Source: Iris pallida (taxonomy: Eukaryota > Streptophyta > Magnoliopsida > Asparagales > Iridaceae). From it: 64,000 nucleotides of DNA. The notes under the pieces were generated by a model that saw only the letters and a list, made by a program, of their open reading frames with translations, was not told where the DNA came from and made no database searches. Positions 25,376 to 36,430 of the stretch are shown here, piece after piece. Where the stretch lies: assembly GCA_029216955.1 (NCBI GenBank), contig JANAVB010029819.1, positions 35,240,831-35,304,830 of the forward strand, given 5' to 3'. The position numbers and the translations under genes are program-made. Numbering within the stretch: position 1 is the first letter of the stretch; every line of letters begins with the position of its first letter.

Positions 25376-26436
25376 AACTATTAGCCGTAGATGAAGTTGA
25401 CTGTCCTCCGACCCTCACCCTCGGCAATGATGATACGACAACCTGTCACTCTATCTTATAGTAGTAGATGATATTTAGTATTACATTATGTGAGTTCATC
25501 TTGATTCTGTTACATTTTTTTAGATACTAGATACTCGATTCGCTAAGAACGTATACTACACCATATGTACAGAACATAGATGATTCACACTAATGTATGC
25601 TAGAATAAATTTTGGGTTGTGTTCTGAGCCATCCGTTCTCACACTTAAAACATATGAATTAGTACTTGTGTCAATCTTTGTTTTTGTATTTTCCGGCGAA
25701 CCCAGGGATTGGATTATATATTTTGGATTTTGGATTCTGTATTTTGGTTCCAGCTCCAGCTCCATTTGCATAAATCTACGGTACGACATGGTGATCAGGA
25801 CATAGACGCTGCAGCCATTCGACTGGCGAGGCAGAAACTATATGTAGTCGTAGATAAAGTTGACTGTCTTTGACCCTCATCCTTCGGCAACGATGATACG
25901 ACAACCTATCACTATATCTTATATAGTAGATGATGTTTTAGTATTACATTATGTGAGTTCATCTTGATGCTGTTATATCCTTCAAATACTAGATTCGATA
26001 AAAATATATCTACACCATATGTACATACATAGATGATTCACACTAATGTATGCTAGAATGAATTTTGGGTTGTGTTCTGAGCCATCCGTTTTCACAATTA
26101 GAGAAAAATTGAATTTTTTGTATTTTATCTGACGCATAAATACCGCTCGAGTGAGCCAAAGGCATGCAGCCACTTCCCTTCCTCCATTTCCCCTCTCCCT
26201 CTCTCATGCTATCAACGTCACAACTTTTCCAGTGTTGCTCCCTCTAATGATGATGAACGCAAAAATCAAAGACCCCCCCCTCTCCTTTCTCACTCTTCAC
26301 AGTTCTCACACAGGAAGGATCGGTGCTTTCTAGTTCTCTTTCATCCATCCATTCCTCCGTTCTGATCAAGCCTCTTCCTTCTCCTCTCCTCCACCATGGC
26401 TCTGGACCCATCTGCTCCTCCCTACTTCCCTTCTTC

Positions 26437-26745
26437 TTATTTGACTCTCTCAGCCACATATGATATCCAGCTCAAGTGTAGAGTCGGGGGAGAAGAAGTG
26501 GACAGGAAGAGGAGGGGGAAGCAGCACAGCCGACGGCATGACCTGGAGAAAGTACAGAGGTTTTCTTCAACATCCATAGGAGAACTATAAGGATATATTT
26601 TTTTACAACATGTCACCTTGTCAAAGACCCTTAATGTGAATATCATGTTACCGCGGTGTCGGAAGACTAACATGTCATAATTTTCTAAGCCGTGTGCTTT
26701 GACATAATCCTCCCAACTCTTTACTTCTATGTAGTAATCTTGCAT
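26437..26745 (-). pseudogene. captured B3 (REM-type) domain fragment
   Basis: The first 50 or so residues read DYYIEVKSWEDYVKAHGLEN, then YDMLVFRHRGNMIFTLRVFD and VTCCKK. This is the C-terminal half of a plant B3 DNA-binding domain: W-x2-F/Y-V-x2-H-x-L, D-x-L-V-F-x-(H/Y)-x-G-x3-F-x-V-x-I/V-F-D, then a Cys. REM-type B3 proteins carry this pattern. The N-terminal half of the domain is missing, and the sequence turns unrelated after about residue 52. It lies inside the CACTA element, so it is best explained as a host-gene fragment picked up by the transposon. It is not a working transcription factor. Confidence 0.7.
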
Positions 26746-26830
26746 TTCTTTATGAAGTCCAAGACGGCATATAGTGACTCGTAATGGAAAAATATGTCGT
26801 CTTGAACTTCATAAAGAAATGCAAGATTAC
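26734..26830. repeat. near-perfect inverted repeat overlapping the B3 fragment
   Basis: Arms 26734-26770 and 26794-26830 (37 bp each, about two mismatches, 23-bp loop). The arm begins GTAATCTTGCATTTCTTTAT. RNA from either strand would fold into a stable hairpin. The left arm overlaps the 5' end of the B3 reading frame on the minus strand. Confidence 0.85.
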
Positions 26831-27233
26831 AATATTTTTGACTTTGTACGTATTTGGGGATATTCAGTTTTTTTCGTTGAGGATACTGAGTTTGTACGTA
26901 TTTTGGGATATTGATTTGGTTTGTTGACGATATTATTGTTGACACAAAGTCACAGTCAACCAAATATTGATAATATTGACTAAATAATACTTGTGATAAT
27001 TCAATACGACACACGACGACTTCATCTAGCTCAAGCCAGACGACAGCTCAGTTTTGCGAATACGAGTCATTTTTCGAGTCTGTACTTTTATATTTATTGA
27101 GTCTAGAATGATTGTAAGCTGAGTTATGCTGGGCTCTTGAGACTCAACCCATAACCTATCCAAATCCATAAAGCTCCACATCCAAAATCAGCCCACTGGA
27201 CCCTTGGACCCATTCTGTGCTCTGGAGACAGAG

Positions 27234-27273
27234 TTCGGGCCGAACTCTGCCTCCACACAGAGTTCGGGCCGAA
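27234..27273 (+). promoter_or_regulatory. paired TTCGGGCCGAA palindromes in LTR
   Basis: Two copies of CAGAGTTCGGGCCGAACTCTG-like sequence (10-bp arms around one base), 29 bp apart and about 120-160 bp upstream of the TATA box. Placement suggests enhancer sites, but no binding factor is known to me. Confidence 0.5.
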
Positions 27274-27392
27274 CTCTGTCCCCTAAAAATTAGTACCCTA
27301 ATTTTTAGGGCTGGCTGGTTGCTAGTTGTCCAACGGCCAAATATTTGAAAATTTCTACCAGAATTCTGGCCGAATTCTGCCTGTTAAAACCC

Positions 27393-27400
27393 TATAAATA
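27393..27400 (+). promoter_or_regulatory. TATA box of copia B 5' LTR
   Basis: TATAAATA followed by a C/T-rich leader. The same box is at 35946-35953 in the 3' LTR. Transcription of the element would start some 30 bp downstream. Confidence 0.75.
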
Positions 27401-27878
27401 GGCCAAGAATTCTCTCATTTTCAATCATCCAATCTTCTCTTCTCTTCTCTCTTAAGTTCAATATAAGCCAAACCCTTCTTCATCTACTAGCCACAAGTTT
27501 CCTAAGTCTCGAGTGCTCAGCATCTCTCAGTTAGGAGTCTTGTGCAAGAGTTCAAGAAGTAGCTTAGAAAATTCCAAGCATCGCCACTGCGATCCATTGT
27601 AAGAAGTTGACGTGCTCTTCTGAAGAAAAGACACGGGGTGTAACTACTATTTCACAAATAGTGGATTTAATCCTGAGCTAGAGTTCTCAGGCCTGGACTA
27701 GTCCTCCACGAGGGAAACCAGGTTAAAATCGGCTGTGTTTGCGTATGCTCTCTTGCTCCTTATTTTTTCTGTATTTACTCTGATTAATTTTAGATTGTGA
27801 AAGAGTTGATTTTTTAATTGGTTATTATTGCTATAAACTCTATTCACCCCCCTCTAGAGTTGCCATCTGTTCTTCAAT

Positions 27879-27890
27879 TGGTATCAGAGC
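27879..27890 (+). other. primer-binding site, initiator tRNA-Met
   Basis: TGGTATCAGAGC, two bases after the LTR end, complementary to the 3' end of plant initiator tRNA-Met. This is the usual primer for plant copia elements. Confidence 0.95.
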
Positions 27891-27930
27891 TCTGTTCTCT
27901 TTATAAGGACTTACATCCTAGAGCTGATCC

Positions 27931-29361
27931 ATGGAAACCACACAATCCTTAATTTCCAATCACGGTGAAGGACAGTCCACTCATAGGCCTCCTCTATTTG
28001 ATGGAACTAACTACACGTATTGGAAAACAAGGATGAGCTTTTATCTCAAGTCGCTAGACTTTGACCTGTGGACTATCGTCACTGACGGTTACAAAAAGCC
28101 TGCCAGGATAGTTGTCAATGGTGATCTCGTTGAGAAATCACATTACAAATATTCTGACGAGGAGAAAAAACAGGCAAGTCTAGACGCGAGAGCTATTAAT
28201 GCTTTATTCTGTGCTATAGACAGGAATGAGTTCAACAGGGTATCTACATGCACCACATCTCACGAAGTATGGAGACTTCTAGAAGTGACGCATGAAGGAA
28301 CCACCCAAGTCAAGAAATCAAAGATAAGCTGTCTCATTCAAGAATACGAGGCTTTCAAGATGAAGCCAAACGAGACGATCACGCAAATGTTCACAAGATT
28401 CTTCGACATCATCAACCCCCTGTCTTCGCTCGGCAAGCAATATTCAAATCACGAGAAGATTCGCAAGCTACTTAGGGGGCTACCAAAAATTTGGAACCCT
28501 AAGGTGACAGCCATCATAGAAGGAAATAATCTCACAACCATGACCATGGAGACCTTGATGGGAAAGCTAATGACTCATGAGCTTGACCTCAAGGACTTCG
28601 AAGAGCCTGCTCCTAAGGCTAAGGAGATCGCACTCAAAGCTCACCGACGGAGGGCTGAACCCGAAGAGACGGATGACGACAACTCAGAAGATGATGATCA
28701 AGCTCTCATGGTCCGCAACTTCAAGAGATTCCTTCGCTTCAATCGAAGAAAGAAGGAACCACAAGAAGATGGCGAAGAAGAGCCAACCTGCTACGGTTGC
28801 AAGAAGACTGGACACGTCCGAAAAGACTGTCCATTCTTGAAGAAGAGCAACCGCTATGAGAAGCCATACAAGAAGACCTCCTCAAAGAAATATGCCAACA
28901 CAAGCATTTGGCATGAAAGCGAAGCTAGTGACTCCGAGGAAGAAAAGAACTCTCCTCAAGATACGGCTAATGTGTGCCTAATGGCAACGTCCGACAAGGT
29001 ATCAAACGAAACTCTTGACGACTTCACTTTTGATGAACTTGGCGATGCTTTCACCGATTTACTTAGTGATTACAAAAAGGTCATTGGTAAATACAAACAT
29101 GCCAAGGACAAAATCAAAAGTCATGAAGTCGAAATACAAAGACTTTCTCTATTACTTGATAATATTAGAGACACTACACCCACGGATGTCACTGATAAGG
29201 TATCGAAGCTTAAAATAAGCTTACATGATGCCGAAGCACACATTGAACAACAAACACAAGAAATCACAACACTCAATACGGAGCTTGCAGAAGAAAAGAG
29301 TAGACACAAGATTTCTATTACTAAGATGCATGGTTTGAATGCTAAGATTACTGAATTGTAA
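27931..29361 (+). CDS. gag: copia B gag (476 codons)
   Basis: The ATG is 40 bp after the primer site, in the expected place. Residues 15-215 form the copia gag domain (PLFDGTNYTYWKTRM at 21-35, then the helical capsid region). An acidic stretch follows at about 245-260. A CCHC zinc knuckle CYGCKKTGHVRKDC starts at residue 287. Residues 365-476 are heptad-like and probably coiled coil. The product would coat and package the RNA. The frame ends at TAA 29359-29361, but the same frame stays open for another 150 codons beyond it, so the stop may be a mutation within a longer gag-pol. Confidence 0.9.
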   Translation: METTQSLISNHGEGQSTHRPPLFDGTNYTYWKTRMSFYLKSLDFDLWTIVTDGYKKPARIVVNGDLVEKSHYKYSDEEKKQASLDARAINALFCAIDRNEFNRVSTCTTSHEVWRLLEVTHEGTTQVKKSKISCLIQEYEAFKMKPNETITQMFTRFFDIINPLSSLGKQYSNHEKIRKLLRGLPKIWNPKVTAIIEGNNLTTMTMETLMGKLMTHELDLKDFEEPAPKAKEIALKAHRRRAEPEETDDDNSEDDDQALMVRNFKRFLRFNRRKKEPQEDGEEEPTCYGCKKTGHVRKDCPFLKKSNRYEKPYKKTSSKKYANTSIWHESEASDSEEEKNSPQDTANVCLMATSDKVSNETLDDFTFDELGDAFTDLLSDYKKVIGKYKHAKDKIKSHEVEIQRLSLLLDNIRDTTPTDVTDKVSKLKISLHDAEAHIEQQTQEITTLNTELAEEKSRHKISITKMHGLNAKITEL

Positions 29362-29960
29362 GCTGTCTCTAAGAAACTAGAGACTAAATTGGGAAAACAG
29401 GTTGCTCAACCTCAAACCCAATCACATGAGACACACACAAAGCATGACACCACTCATACTAGTCAACCACGTCATTCTCATGCTGCTCATAATCATGCTT
29501 ATATATATACACGCTTTCACAAAGGACACAAACCACATGCACGTAGAAATAATCATCATGCTACACATAGATACAATCATCACCATGTTACACAAAGACA
29601 CAATCAACATCACTCTACATATAAAAATCATCATGTCATGCCATATAGACAATATCATCATACCATACCATATAGACAATATCACCATGCCACTCTACAT
29701 AGTCATCATCACCATGCTGAATCTACATATCATCACACTTCTCCTCATTACTCTGCTTACAGACATCATCAGCATGCTCCTAATGTAAATAAAAATGCTA
29801 CATGTACTTATTATGGTTTTCATGGACACATTTCACCATAATGTAGAATTAGAAGATTAGTAGATAGAAAGATATATGCATGGTTTCCAAAAACTAACTT
29901 TTCAGGACCCTCAAGAACTTGGGTACCAAAGGTCACATCTACTCTTGATGTAGGTGGACC
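29362..29960 (+). pseudogene. His/Tyr-rich gag-protease linker with second knuckle
   Basis: In frame with gag after its stop. The segment is extremely rich in His, with repeated YRQYHHA/T-like units near 29640-29700, and is followed by CTYYGFHGHISP and, past a TAA, a Cys. That is a decayed second CCHC knuckle (second Cys is Tyr). WVPK near 29921, a phrase common just before copia protease, shows this was once continuous gag-pol. Confidence 0.7.
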
Positions 29961-29964
29961 TTCC

Positions 29965-32962
29965 CTCCTCAACTAAGAGTAAGTAGATTCTCGATAGTGG
30001 ATTCTCGCGGCATATGACGGGAGACGCAAATCTTTTTGCATCACTATCGATGACGAGAGAAGGATATGTATCCTTCGACAACAACCTAAAAGGTTATATT
30101 ATAGGTAATGGTAATATTGGTCATCCTCCCTCTCCCGTAATAAAGGATGTCTGCCTAGTGACCGAGTTAAAGTATAACCTGCTCAGCATCAGTCATCTTG
30201 CTGACCATGGATATGACATTAACTTTGGACAAAACAAATGCCTTATTTATGATAGGTCAACATGAGATATTGTTTTTGAAGGGGTAAGAGAGGATAATAT
30301 TTATATTTTCTATTTGTCTATAGATACTAACAATACAGGTAGATGCCTATATGCTCATAAAGATGAACGGTTACTATGGCACCAGCGTCTTGGTCATGCC
30401 AATATGGATACTATATCCAGGCTATCAACCAAGAAGCTAGTTAGAGGCTTGCCCGATATCACATTCAAAAAGGACACTGTATGTGCCGAATGTGAGTTGA
30501 ATAAGGCAACCAAGTCCTCTTTCCATTCCATAAACTCTGTAAGCACTACTAGACCCTTGCAACTACTCCATATGTATTTATTTGGCCCTAGTAGAGTAGC
30601 CAGTCTTGGTGGAAAACTTTATGCCTTTGTTATTGTTGATGACTTTTCAAGATTTACTTGGGTTTTCTTTCTTGCAAATAAAAGTGATGCTATTTCGGTT
30701 TTCAAGATTTTTGTTAAGAAAGTTCAAAACGAAAAAGGCTACATGATTACTCGAATCCGAAGTGATCATGGAGGCGAGTTCGAAAATTCTGATTTTGAAA
30801 AGTTTTGTGATTCCAATGGTTTTGATCATGAGTTTTCTTGTCCAAGAACTCCTCAACAAAATGGTATTGTGGAGCGGAAGAACAGGAATCTTGGCAATAT
30901 GGCTAGAGTCATGTTGAACAAGTTTTCACTTCCGAAATACTTTTGGGCTGAAGCTGTCAGTACTGCATGCCACATTTTAAATAGGGTACTTATTCGTCCT
31001 ATTACGAAGAAAACACCCTATGAGCTTTGGTTTGGGAGAACCCCAAATGTTTCTTATTTTAGAGTTTTTGGCTGTAGACGTTTTATCCTTAACACCAAAG
31101 ACAACTTAGGCAAATTTGATGCCAAAGCTGACGATGGTATTTTTCTTGGCTATGCTGCCAAGAGCAAGGGATATAGAGTTTTTAACAAACGCTCATTAAT
31201 TGTGGAAGAGTCTACAAATGTGACTTTTGATGAAGATAACAGTACAGCAGCTACTCTTGATGATGACGTTGAGCCATCAACTTCTACTCCGATGAATACC
31301 ACAACCGAAACCAATTCTCTGGAGAGCTTGCCAAAGAAATTCTCTTTCAAGCCATCACATCCAGAAAATTTGGTAATCGGCGAGGTTTTACGTGGAGTAA
31401 CTACTAGATCATCATTAAGAGACTCTATTGCTAGTACTGCCTTTATTTCACAAATTGAGCCTAAAAACATTTTAGAAGCTTTCAATGATGAATTTTGGAT
31501 TTCTGCTATGCAAGAGGAACTCAACCAATTCGAGAGGAGCCAAGTATGGGAACTCGTTCCTAGACCGGCTAATCACTCGATTATTGGTACCAAATGGATT
31601 TTTAGAAACAAAGTGAATAAAGATGGTTCAGTCACACGCAACAAAGCTCGTCTAGTAGCTCAAGAATACAACCAAGAGGAAGGTATCGACTACGATAAGA
31701 CGTATGCTCCTGTTGCTAGATTAGAATCCATTCGGATGCTTTGTGCATTTGCAAATTTTCAAAATTTCAAATTATTTCAAATGGATGTTAAAAGTGCTTT
31801 CTTAAATGGTTTTATTAAGGTCAACCCCCTGGCTTTGAAAATCACAAATTTCCCGACCACGTGTTCAAGCTAAAGAAAGCGCTGTATGGCCTCAAACAAG
31901 CCCCTAGAGCTTGGTATGAACGGCGCTTGAGAAAGGTTTTTTAAAAGGGAAAATTGACACTACACTTTTCATAAAATCTTTCAAAGACACTATTCTTTTA
32001 GTACAAATATATGTAGATGATATTATTTTTGGTTCTACTGATGAAACTCTTTGTCAAGATTTTGCCAAGTGTATGCAGACCGAGTTTGAGATGAGCATGA
32101 TGGGGGAGCTCAACTACTTTCTTGGGCTGTAAGTCAAACAAATGTCAAATGGAACCTTCATCTGTCAGTCGAAGTATACAAAGGACATGCTGAAGAAATT
32201 CGACCTTGACAACGTTAAACCAATCAGCACTCCTATGACTACTTCAACCAAACTTGAACCAGATGATAGTGGCAAACCCGTAGATCAACGTAAGTATCGA
32301 GGTATGATAGGCAGTCTACTCTATCTCACTGCAAGTCGCCCTGATATTATGTTTAGCGTTTGCCTGTGTGCTAGATATCAAGCAAATCCTAAGGAATACA
32401 CATGACTGCGGTTAAGCGTATCTTTCGATACCTTAAGGGTATGGTTACAGTGGGCCTATGGTATCCCAAGTCAACATCATTTGACCTCATTGGTTACTCT
32501 GATGCTGACTTCGCCGGATGCAAGGTCGACCGTAAAAGTACGAGCGGTACGTGTTATTTATTAGGAAAAGTTTTAGTCTCTTGGTTTAGCAAGAAACAGA
32601 ATTCTGTCGCACTATCCACAACAGAAGCTGAATACATCGCAGCTGGGCGTTGTTGTGCACAAATTCTGTAGATGAAGCAAACCCTTGAAGACTATAATTT
32701 ATCTTTCATGCATATTCCAATCTTTTGTGACAACACTAGTACTATAAATCTGACTAAGAATCCCATTTGTCACTCACGCACGAAGCATATTGAAATTCGT
32801 CATCACTTTTTGCGTGATCATCAGCAAAATGGCACGATTAACTTAGAATTTATTGACACTGATCATCAGTTAGCAGACTTCTTCACAAAACCATTATCCG
32901 AAGAGCGCTTCAATTTTCTTTGTCGTAAATTTGGAATTTTAGATGAAGCTGCTATAAATTAA
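29965..32962 (+). pseudogene. pol: copia B pol: protease, integrase, RT, RNase H
   Basis: Protease: ILDSGFSRHMTGD at 29988 onward, with a TAG where a Trp codon usually stands. Integrase: WHQRLGHANMD zinc region near 30378; core LLHMYLFGP, where Tyr at 30575-30577 replaces the first catalytic Asp; second Asp in RSDHGGEF near 30763; the Glu lies in NGIVERKN. RT: WELVPRP and KWIFRNK near 31550-31610, [10 protein letters not shown] near 31886, YVDD at 32010-32021. RNase H: YSDADFAGC near 32498, and DFFTKPLSEERF at the end. Breaks include TGA at 30263, a frameshift after 31818, a small deletion near 31926, a TAA near 32130, a frameshift near 32400 and TAG at 32669. Confidence 0.93.
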
Positions 32963-33741
32963 AATCAACCTGCGTAAATATCAAATATATCATGATTTTC
33001 TTATGATGAACTTGTTATGGGTACAAGCCGAAAGGGCCCTTCTGACAACAAGGCGTAAAAGCCTAAGCGACACGGTGCACTAGTCCTCAGGACTACCGCT
33101 AGCTGGGATCCGGCCCCTGCAGCTAACCCATGGCAGCTTCAAAATATTAAATTATGATATAATTCCTTGTTTATTATATGGTTCTTTTTCATTTATCACA
33201 TGCTGAAATACTATGATTTCAATTTCATATTGCTGCTTCAAACTCACTTTCTGTTATTCTTTTGTTTACTAATTGGATCTTTCCTATCTTTATTCTCATA
33301 TCTTATATTGGTTTGTCTATTACTTAACCAATATTTTTCTATTTCTGCCTAATTCCTGTTCTATGACCAGGACCCGAAATTCGGGCCGAACTCTGCTCCT
33401 ACCAAAGTTCGGGCCGAATTTGGCCCGACTGTTCCAGAACCGGGAACAATCTCAGCCGTTGATCAAGAATGAGATCCAATGGCCATGATTAGGTCCGACC
33501 AAGAGAAACCCTTCCCTTATATTCGGTTTCTCTTCCCTTTCCTTCCTTCTTACCACCTTTTCACCCTCTCAAACTCAATTCTCTCAAAACCCTAACCCTA
33601 ATTTCTTCTCTTTTGTGGTCCATTCTTCCCCAAACTCAAGGAGAAGGATTATTTTTCAATTCTCTTCCATTGTTCATCACTAGTTTGAGGTATAATTCCT
33701 TACTTTTCTATATCTCAATTTCTTTCATTATCTATTGTATT
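32963..33741 (+). other. pol-env spacer with promoter-like layout
   Basis: About 780 bp with no coding sequence. At 33380-33390 and 33408-33418 it repeats the TTCGGGCCGAA palindrome seen in the LTR. Then comes a CTTATATT TATA-like stretch near 33514 and a long CT-rich run up to the env-like ATG. This mirrors the LTR order of palindromes, TATA and CT leader. Confidence 0.6.
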
Positions 33742-35028
33742 ATGGCTCCTCGTCTGTTCAACCGCGGAAAGAGACTTCGGACAAAGGGAGCATCCTCGTC
33801 GAATGCTCCTCCACGCGTTGAACCGCCCGTTGCACCACCCGTTGCACCGGCCATTGAACAACAAATCCATCCGTTGTTCAATCCTCCACGTCCCAATAAT
33901 CCAAACACTTACGACGACTGAATTTTTGTATCACTAGACGCCTCAAATGATTGGTTTAGTGATTTTCGGACACGTCCAATATTTGCGGGACACCCCATCA
34001 ACTTTACCATATTCTTACAATATGATGCACTATTTCATGACCTTTGCCTTGATGAACTCGTTACCTCAAATTCGGTCATTTATCGTAGTGCCATTCAAAT
34101 ATTTTACTGCAACTTGACCCATGATGATACTCATATTTATTCACGAGTTGCGGGAATTGATATATCCTTTGATGATTTTGAATTGGCCGAATATCTTGAA
34201 CTTCAAGAGCCTAATTCTTGGGAAAAGCTTGTAGAAGCTAGATCCTTTATCTTTCCCAAAGGAATTTCACTTGAAAGCTTCAAGGACGACCTGTGTAGCC
34301 CTAACACACGTCCTCGTAAGCTTTTGGCAAAATTCTTCAATCCTTATTTCTATGAGCTTCATCGGATCATTTTCAACACCATTTTACCCAAAGCGGGTTC
34401 TACCGATGAAGTCACTTATTTTGAGATCTCAGCATTGTACCATCTCCACTTCCATGTTCCCTTTAACCTTCTACGCACAATGATGGATTGGATGATCAAC
34501 TGTAGGAAGAAACCAAGATCTTTGGTTTATGCATTATACCTTCCTATGATCTTTCGTGCGTTCCATGCACCCCTTGATGAGTGTCCATTCTTACCTGCCC
34601 CTGTCTTCCTCTCTAAGGCAAGGAGGCTTCAGGCAGCCATTGGCTCACCAGTAGTGTCTGAACATTCTGATGATGAGCCAGATGCCCCTCCTCTCGGACA
34701 GGATCCTCCTCCTCCTTCTGCCACTCTCGAGTCTCTTCAGGCCATGCTCCGAGATCGTTTTACTTTGGATGACGATCGATGGACTCAGCTGGATTATCGG
34801 ACTACCTTGCAGATGAGTGCTATCAGCAACTCGTTGCATGATATTCGGTATTCCATGTCTCGTCATCCTTCCATGCCCATTCCTATGGAGCGAGACCCAG
34901 GTCGTGAGGGATTCCGTATCGATGACCCTTGGGTTCGTCGCTACATGGATCCGGATGCGGCATTTGTGGACCCACGTCGCTCCTTTACTGATGCTTCAGA
35001 CGACGCCGGGCCCTCTCATGCTCGATGA
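33742..35028 (+). pseudogene. env-like third ORF of copia B, one internal stop
   Basis: ATG at 33742, then MAPRLFNRGKRLRTKG (strongly basic) and a Pro/Ala-rich stretch. TGA at 33919-33921 interrupts; the same frame continues to 35028, giving about 428 codons in all. The middle part is helical and hydrophobic (for example LYHLHFHVPFNLL). The C-terminal third is acidic and Pro-rich (DEPDAPPLGQDPPPPSATLE). SIRE-type elements carry an ORF here that has been called env-like. I see no signal peptide or clear transmembrane segment, so its role is open; a nuclear or capsid-associated role would fit the basic N-terminus equally well. Confidence 0.75.
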
Positions 35029-35480
35029 TGGATATGTACTACTTTTGATGCTGCTACTGAGGATCTTAGATTATGTTTATGCATTTTGCTTTAGTTGCTT
35101 TTCTGTACTTGCTTTGTAGTAGACTTATTATGAGTTGTGCTTTTGAGACTTTTGCAGTACTATTATCAGTTTCTATGTCATTATGACTCTTGGTTATTTT
35201 AGTTTATATGCAGTTTCTTCTCTTTTTGGTGTGTTTGCCAGTTATTATTTATATATCTCATATTGCTAAATTCCAAAAGGGGGAGATATGTGTATATTCT
35301 GTTCTGTTTGGTTTATATATGCTTTTGGAAGAATATTATTAACAGGCCAACAAGATTCACAGCATTGTTTATGGGGGAGCTATTCTTAAGCTCGGCACTA
35401 ATTATAGGGGAGCTATATCGTTATATGTGTCCAGGTATGGATATTGAATATACAATTATTATTTTGTCAATTATCAATAT

Positions 35481-35489
35481 GGGGGAGAT
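35481..35489 (+). other. polypurine tract of copia B
   Basis: GGGGGAGAT directly before the 3' LTR. Two more GGGGGAG runs lie upstream (35280 and 35370), as in copia A. Confidence 0.9.
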
Positions 35490-36430
35490 TGTTGACACAA
35501 AGTCACAGTCAACCAAATATTGATAACATTGACTAAATAATACTTGTGATAATTCAATACGACATACGATGACTTCATCCAGCTCAAGCCAGACGACAGC
35601 TCAGTTTTGCGAATACGAGTCGTTTTTCGAGTCTGTACGTTTATATTTATTGAGTCTAGAATGATTGTAAGCTGAGTTATGCTGGGCTCTTGAGACTCAA
35701 CCCATAACCAATCCAAATCCATAAAGCTCCACATCCAAAATCAGCCCACTGGACCCTTGGACCCATTCTGTGCTCTGGAGACAAAGTTCGGGCCGAACTC
35801 TGCCTCCACACAGAGTTCGGGCCGAACTCTGTCCCCTAAAAATCAGCACCCTAATTTTTAGGGCTGGCTGGTTGCTAGTTGTCCAACGGCCAAATATTTG
35901 AAAATTCCTACCAGAATTTTGGCCGAATTCTGCCTGTTAAAACCCTATAAATAGGCCAAGAATTCTCTCATTTTCAATCATCCAATCTTCTCTTCTCTTC
36001 TCTCTTAAGCTCAATATAAGCCATACCCTTCTTCATCTACTAGCCACAAGTTTCCTAAGTCTCGAGTGCTCAGCATCTCTCAGTTATGAGTCTTGGGCAA
36101 GAGTTCAAGAAGTAGCTTGAAAAATTCTAAGCATCGCCACTGCGATCCATTGTAAGAAGTTGACGTGCTCTTCTGAAGAAAAGGCACGGGGTGTAACTAC
36201 TATTTCACAAATAGTGGATTTAATCCTGAGCTAGAGTTCTCAGGCCTGGACTAGTCCTCCACGAGGGAAACCAGGTTAAAATCGGCTGTGTTTGCGTATG
36301 CTCTCTTGCTCCTTATTTATTTCCGCATTTACTCTGATTAATTTTAGATTGTGAAAGAGTTGATTTTTTAATTGGCTATTATTGCTATAAACTCTATTCA
36401 CCCCCCTCTGGAGTTGCCATCTGTTCTTCA
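35490..36430 (+). repeat. 3' LTR of copia B
   Basis: 941 bp, about 97% identical to the 5' LTR by eye, mostly transitions. It is followed by the ATTAT target duplication. Confidence 0.97.

Larger units (their letters stand above)
23529..26110. repeat. internal tandem array of CACTA, unit about 420-450 bp
   Basis: Copies start with CATGGTGATCAGGACATAG near 23593, 24417, 24868 and 25788; a fifth, lacking its start, begins near 25382; a partial one lies at 23529. Shared landmarks are CTGTCCTCCGACCCTCATCC, ATATCTTATATAGTA, CACACTAATGTATGCTAGA and GGGTTGTGTTCTGAGCCATC. The unit tail (AGGGATTGGATTCTGTATTT) also occurs beyond the nested copia at 36550-36610. ORFs such as 25593-25805 come from the repeat. 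Confidence 0.85.
26937..27876 (+). repeat. 5' LTR of copia B
   Basis: TGTTGACAC...GTTCTTCA, 940 bp. It contains two copies of the palindrome-rich motif TTCGGGCCGAA (27234 and 27263), a TATA box (27393-27400), a CT-rich leader, and CACCCCCCTCTAGAGT near the end. Confidence 0.97.
26937..36430 (+). mobile_element. Ty1/copia retrotransposon B, SIRE/Maximus type, complete structure
   Basis: A complete structure: two LTRs (940 and 941 bp), the 5-bp target duplication ATTAT (26932-26936 and 36431-36435), a primer site at 27879, gag, pol, env-like ORF and polypurine tract. It lies within the CACTA element. The coding regions carry stops and frameshifts, and the first integrase catalytic Asp is Tyr, so it is not autonomous now. 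By eye about 25 differences separate the LTRs (about 2.7%), which makes it the youngest insertion in the nest. Confidence 0.97.

Noticed and set aside
26727..27014. 95-codon minus-strand ORF
   Set aside because: It crosses the junction between the CACTA element and the copia B LTR at 26937, so it cannot be an ancestral gene.
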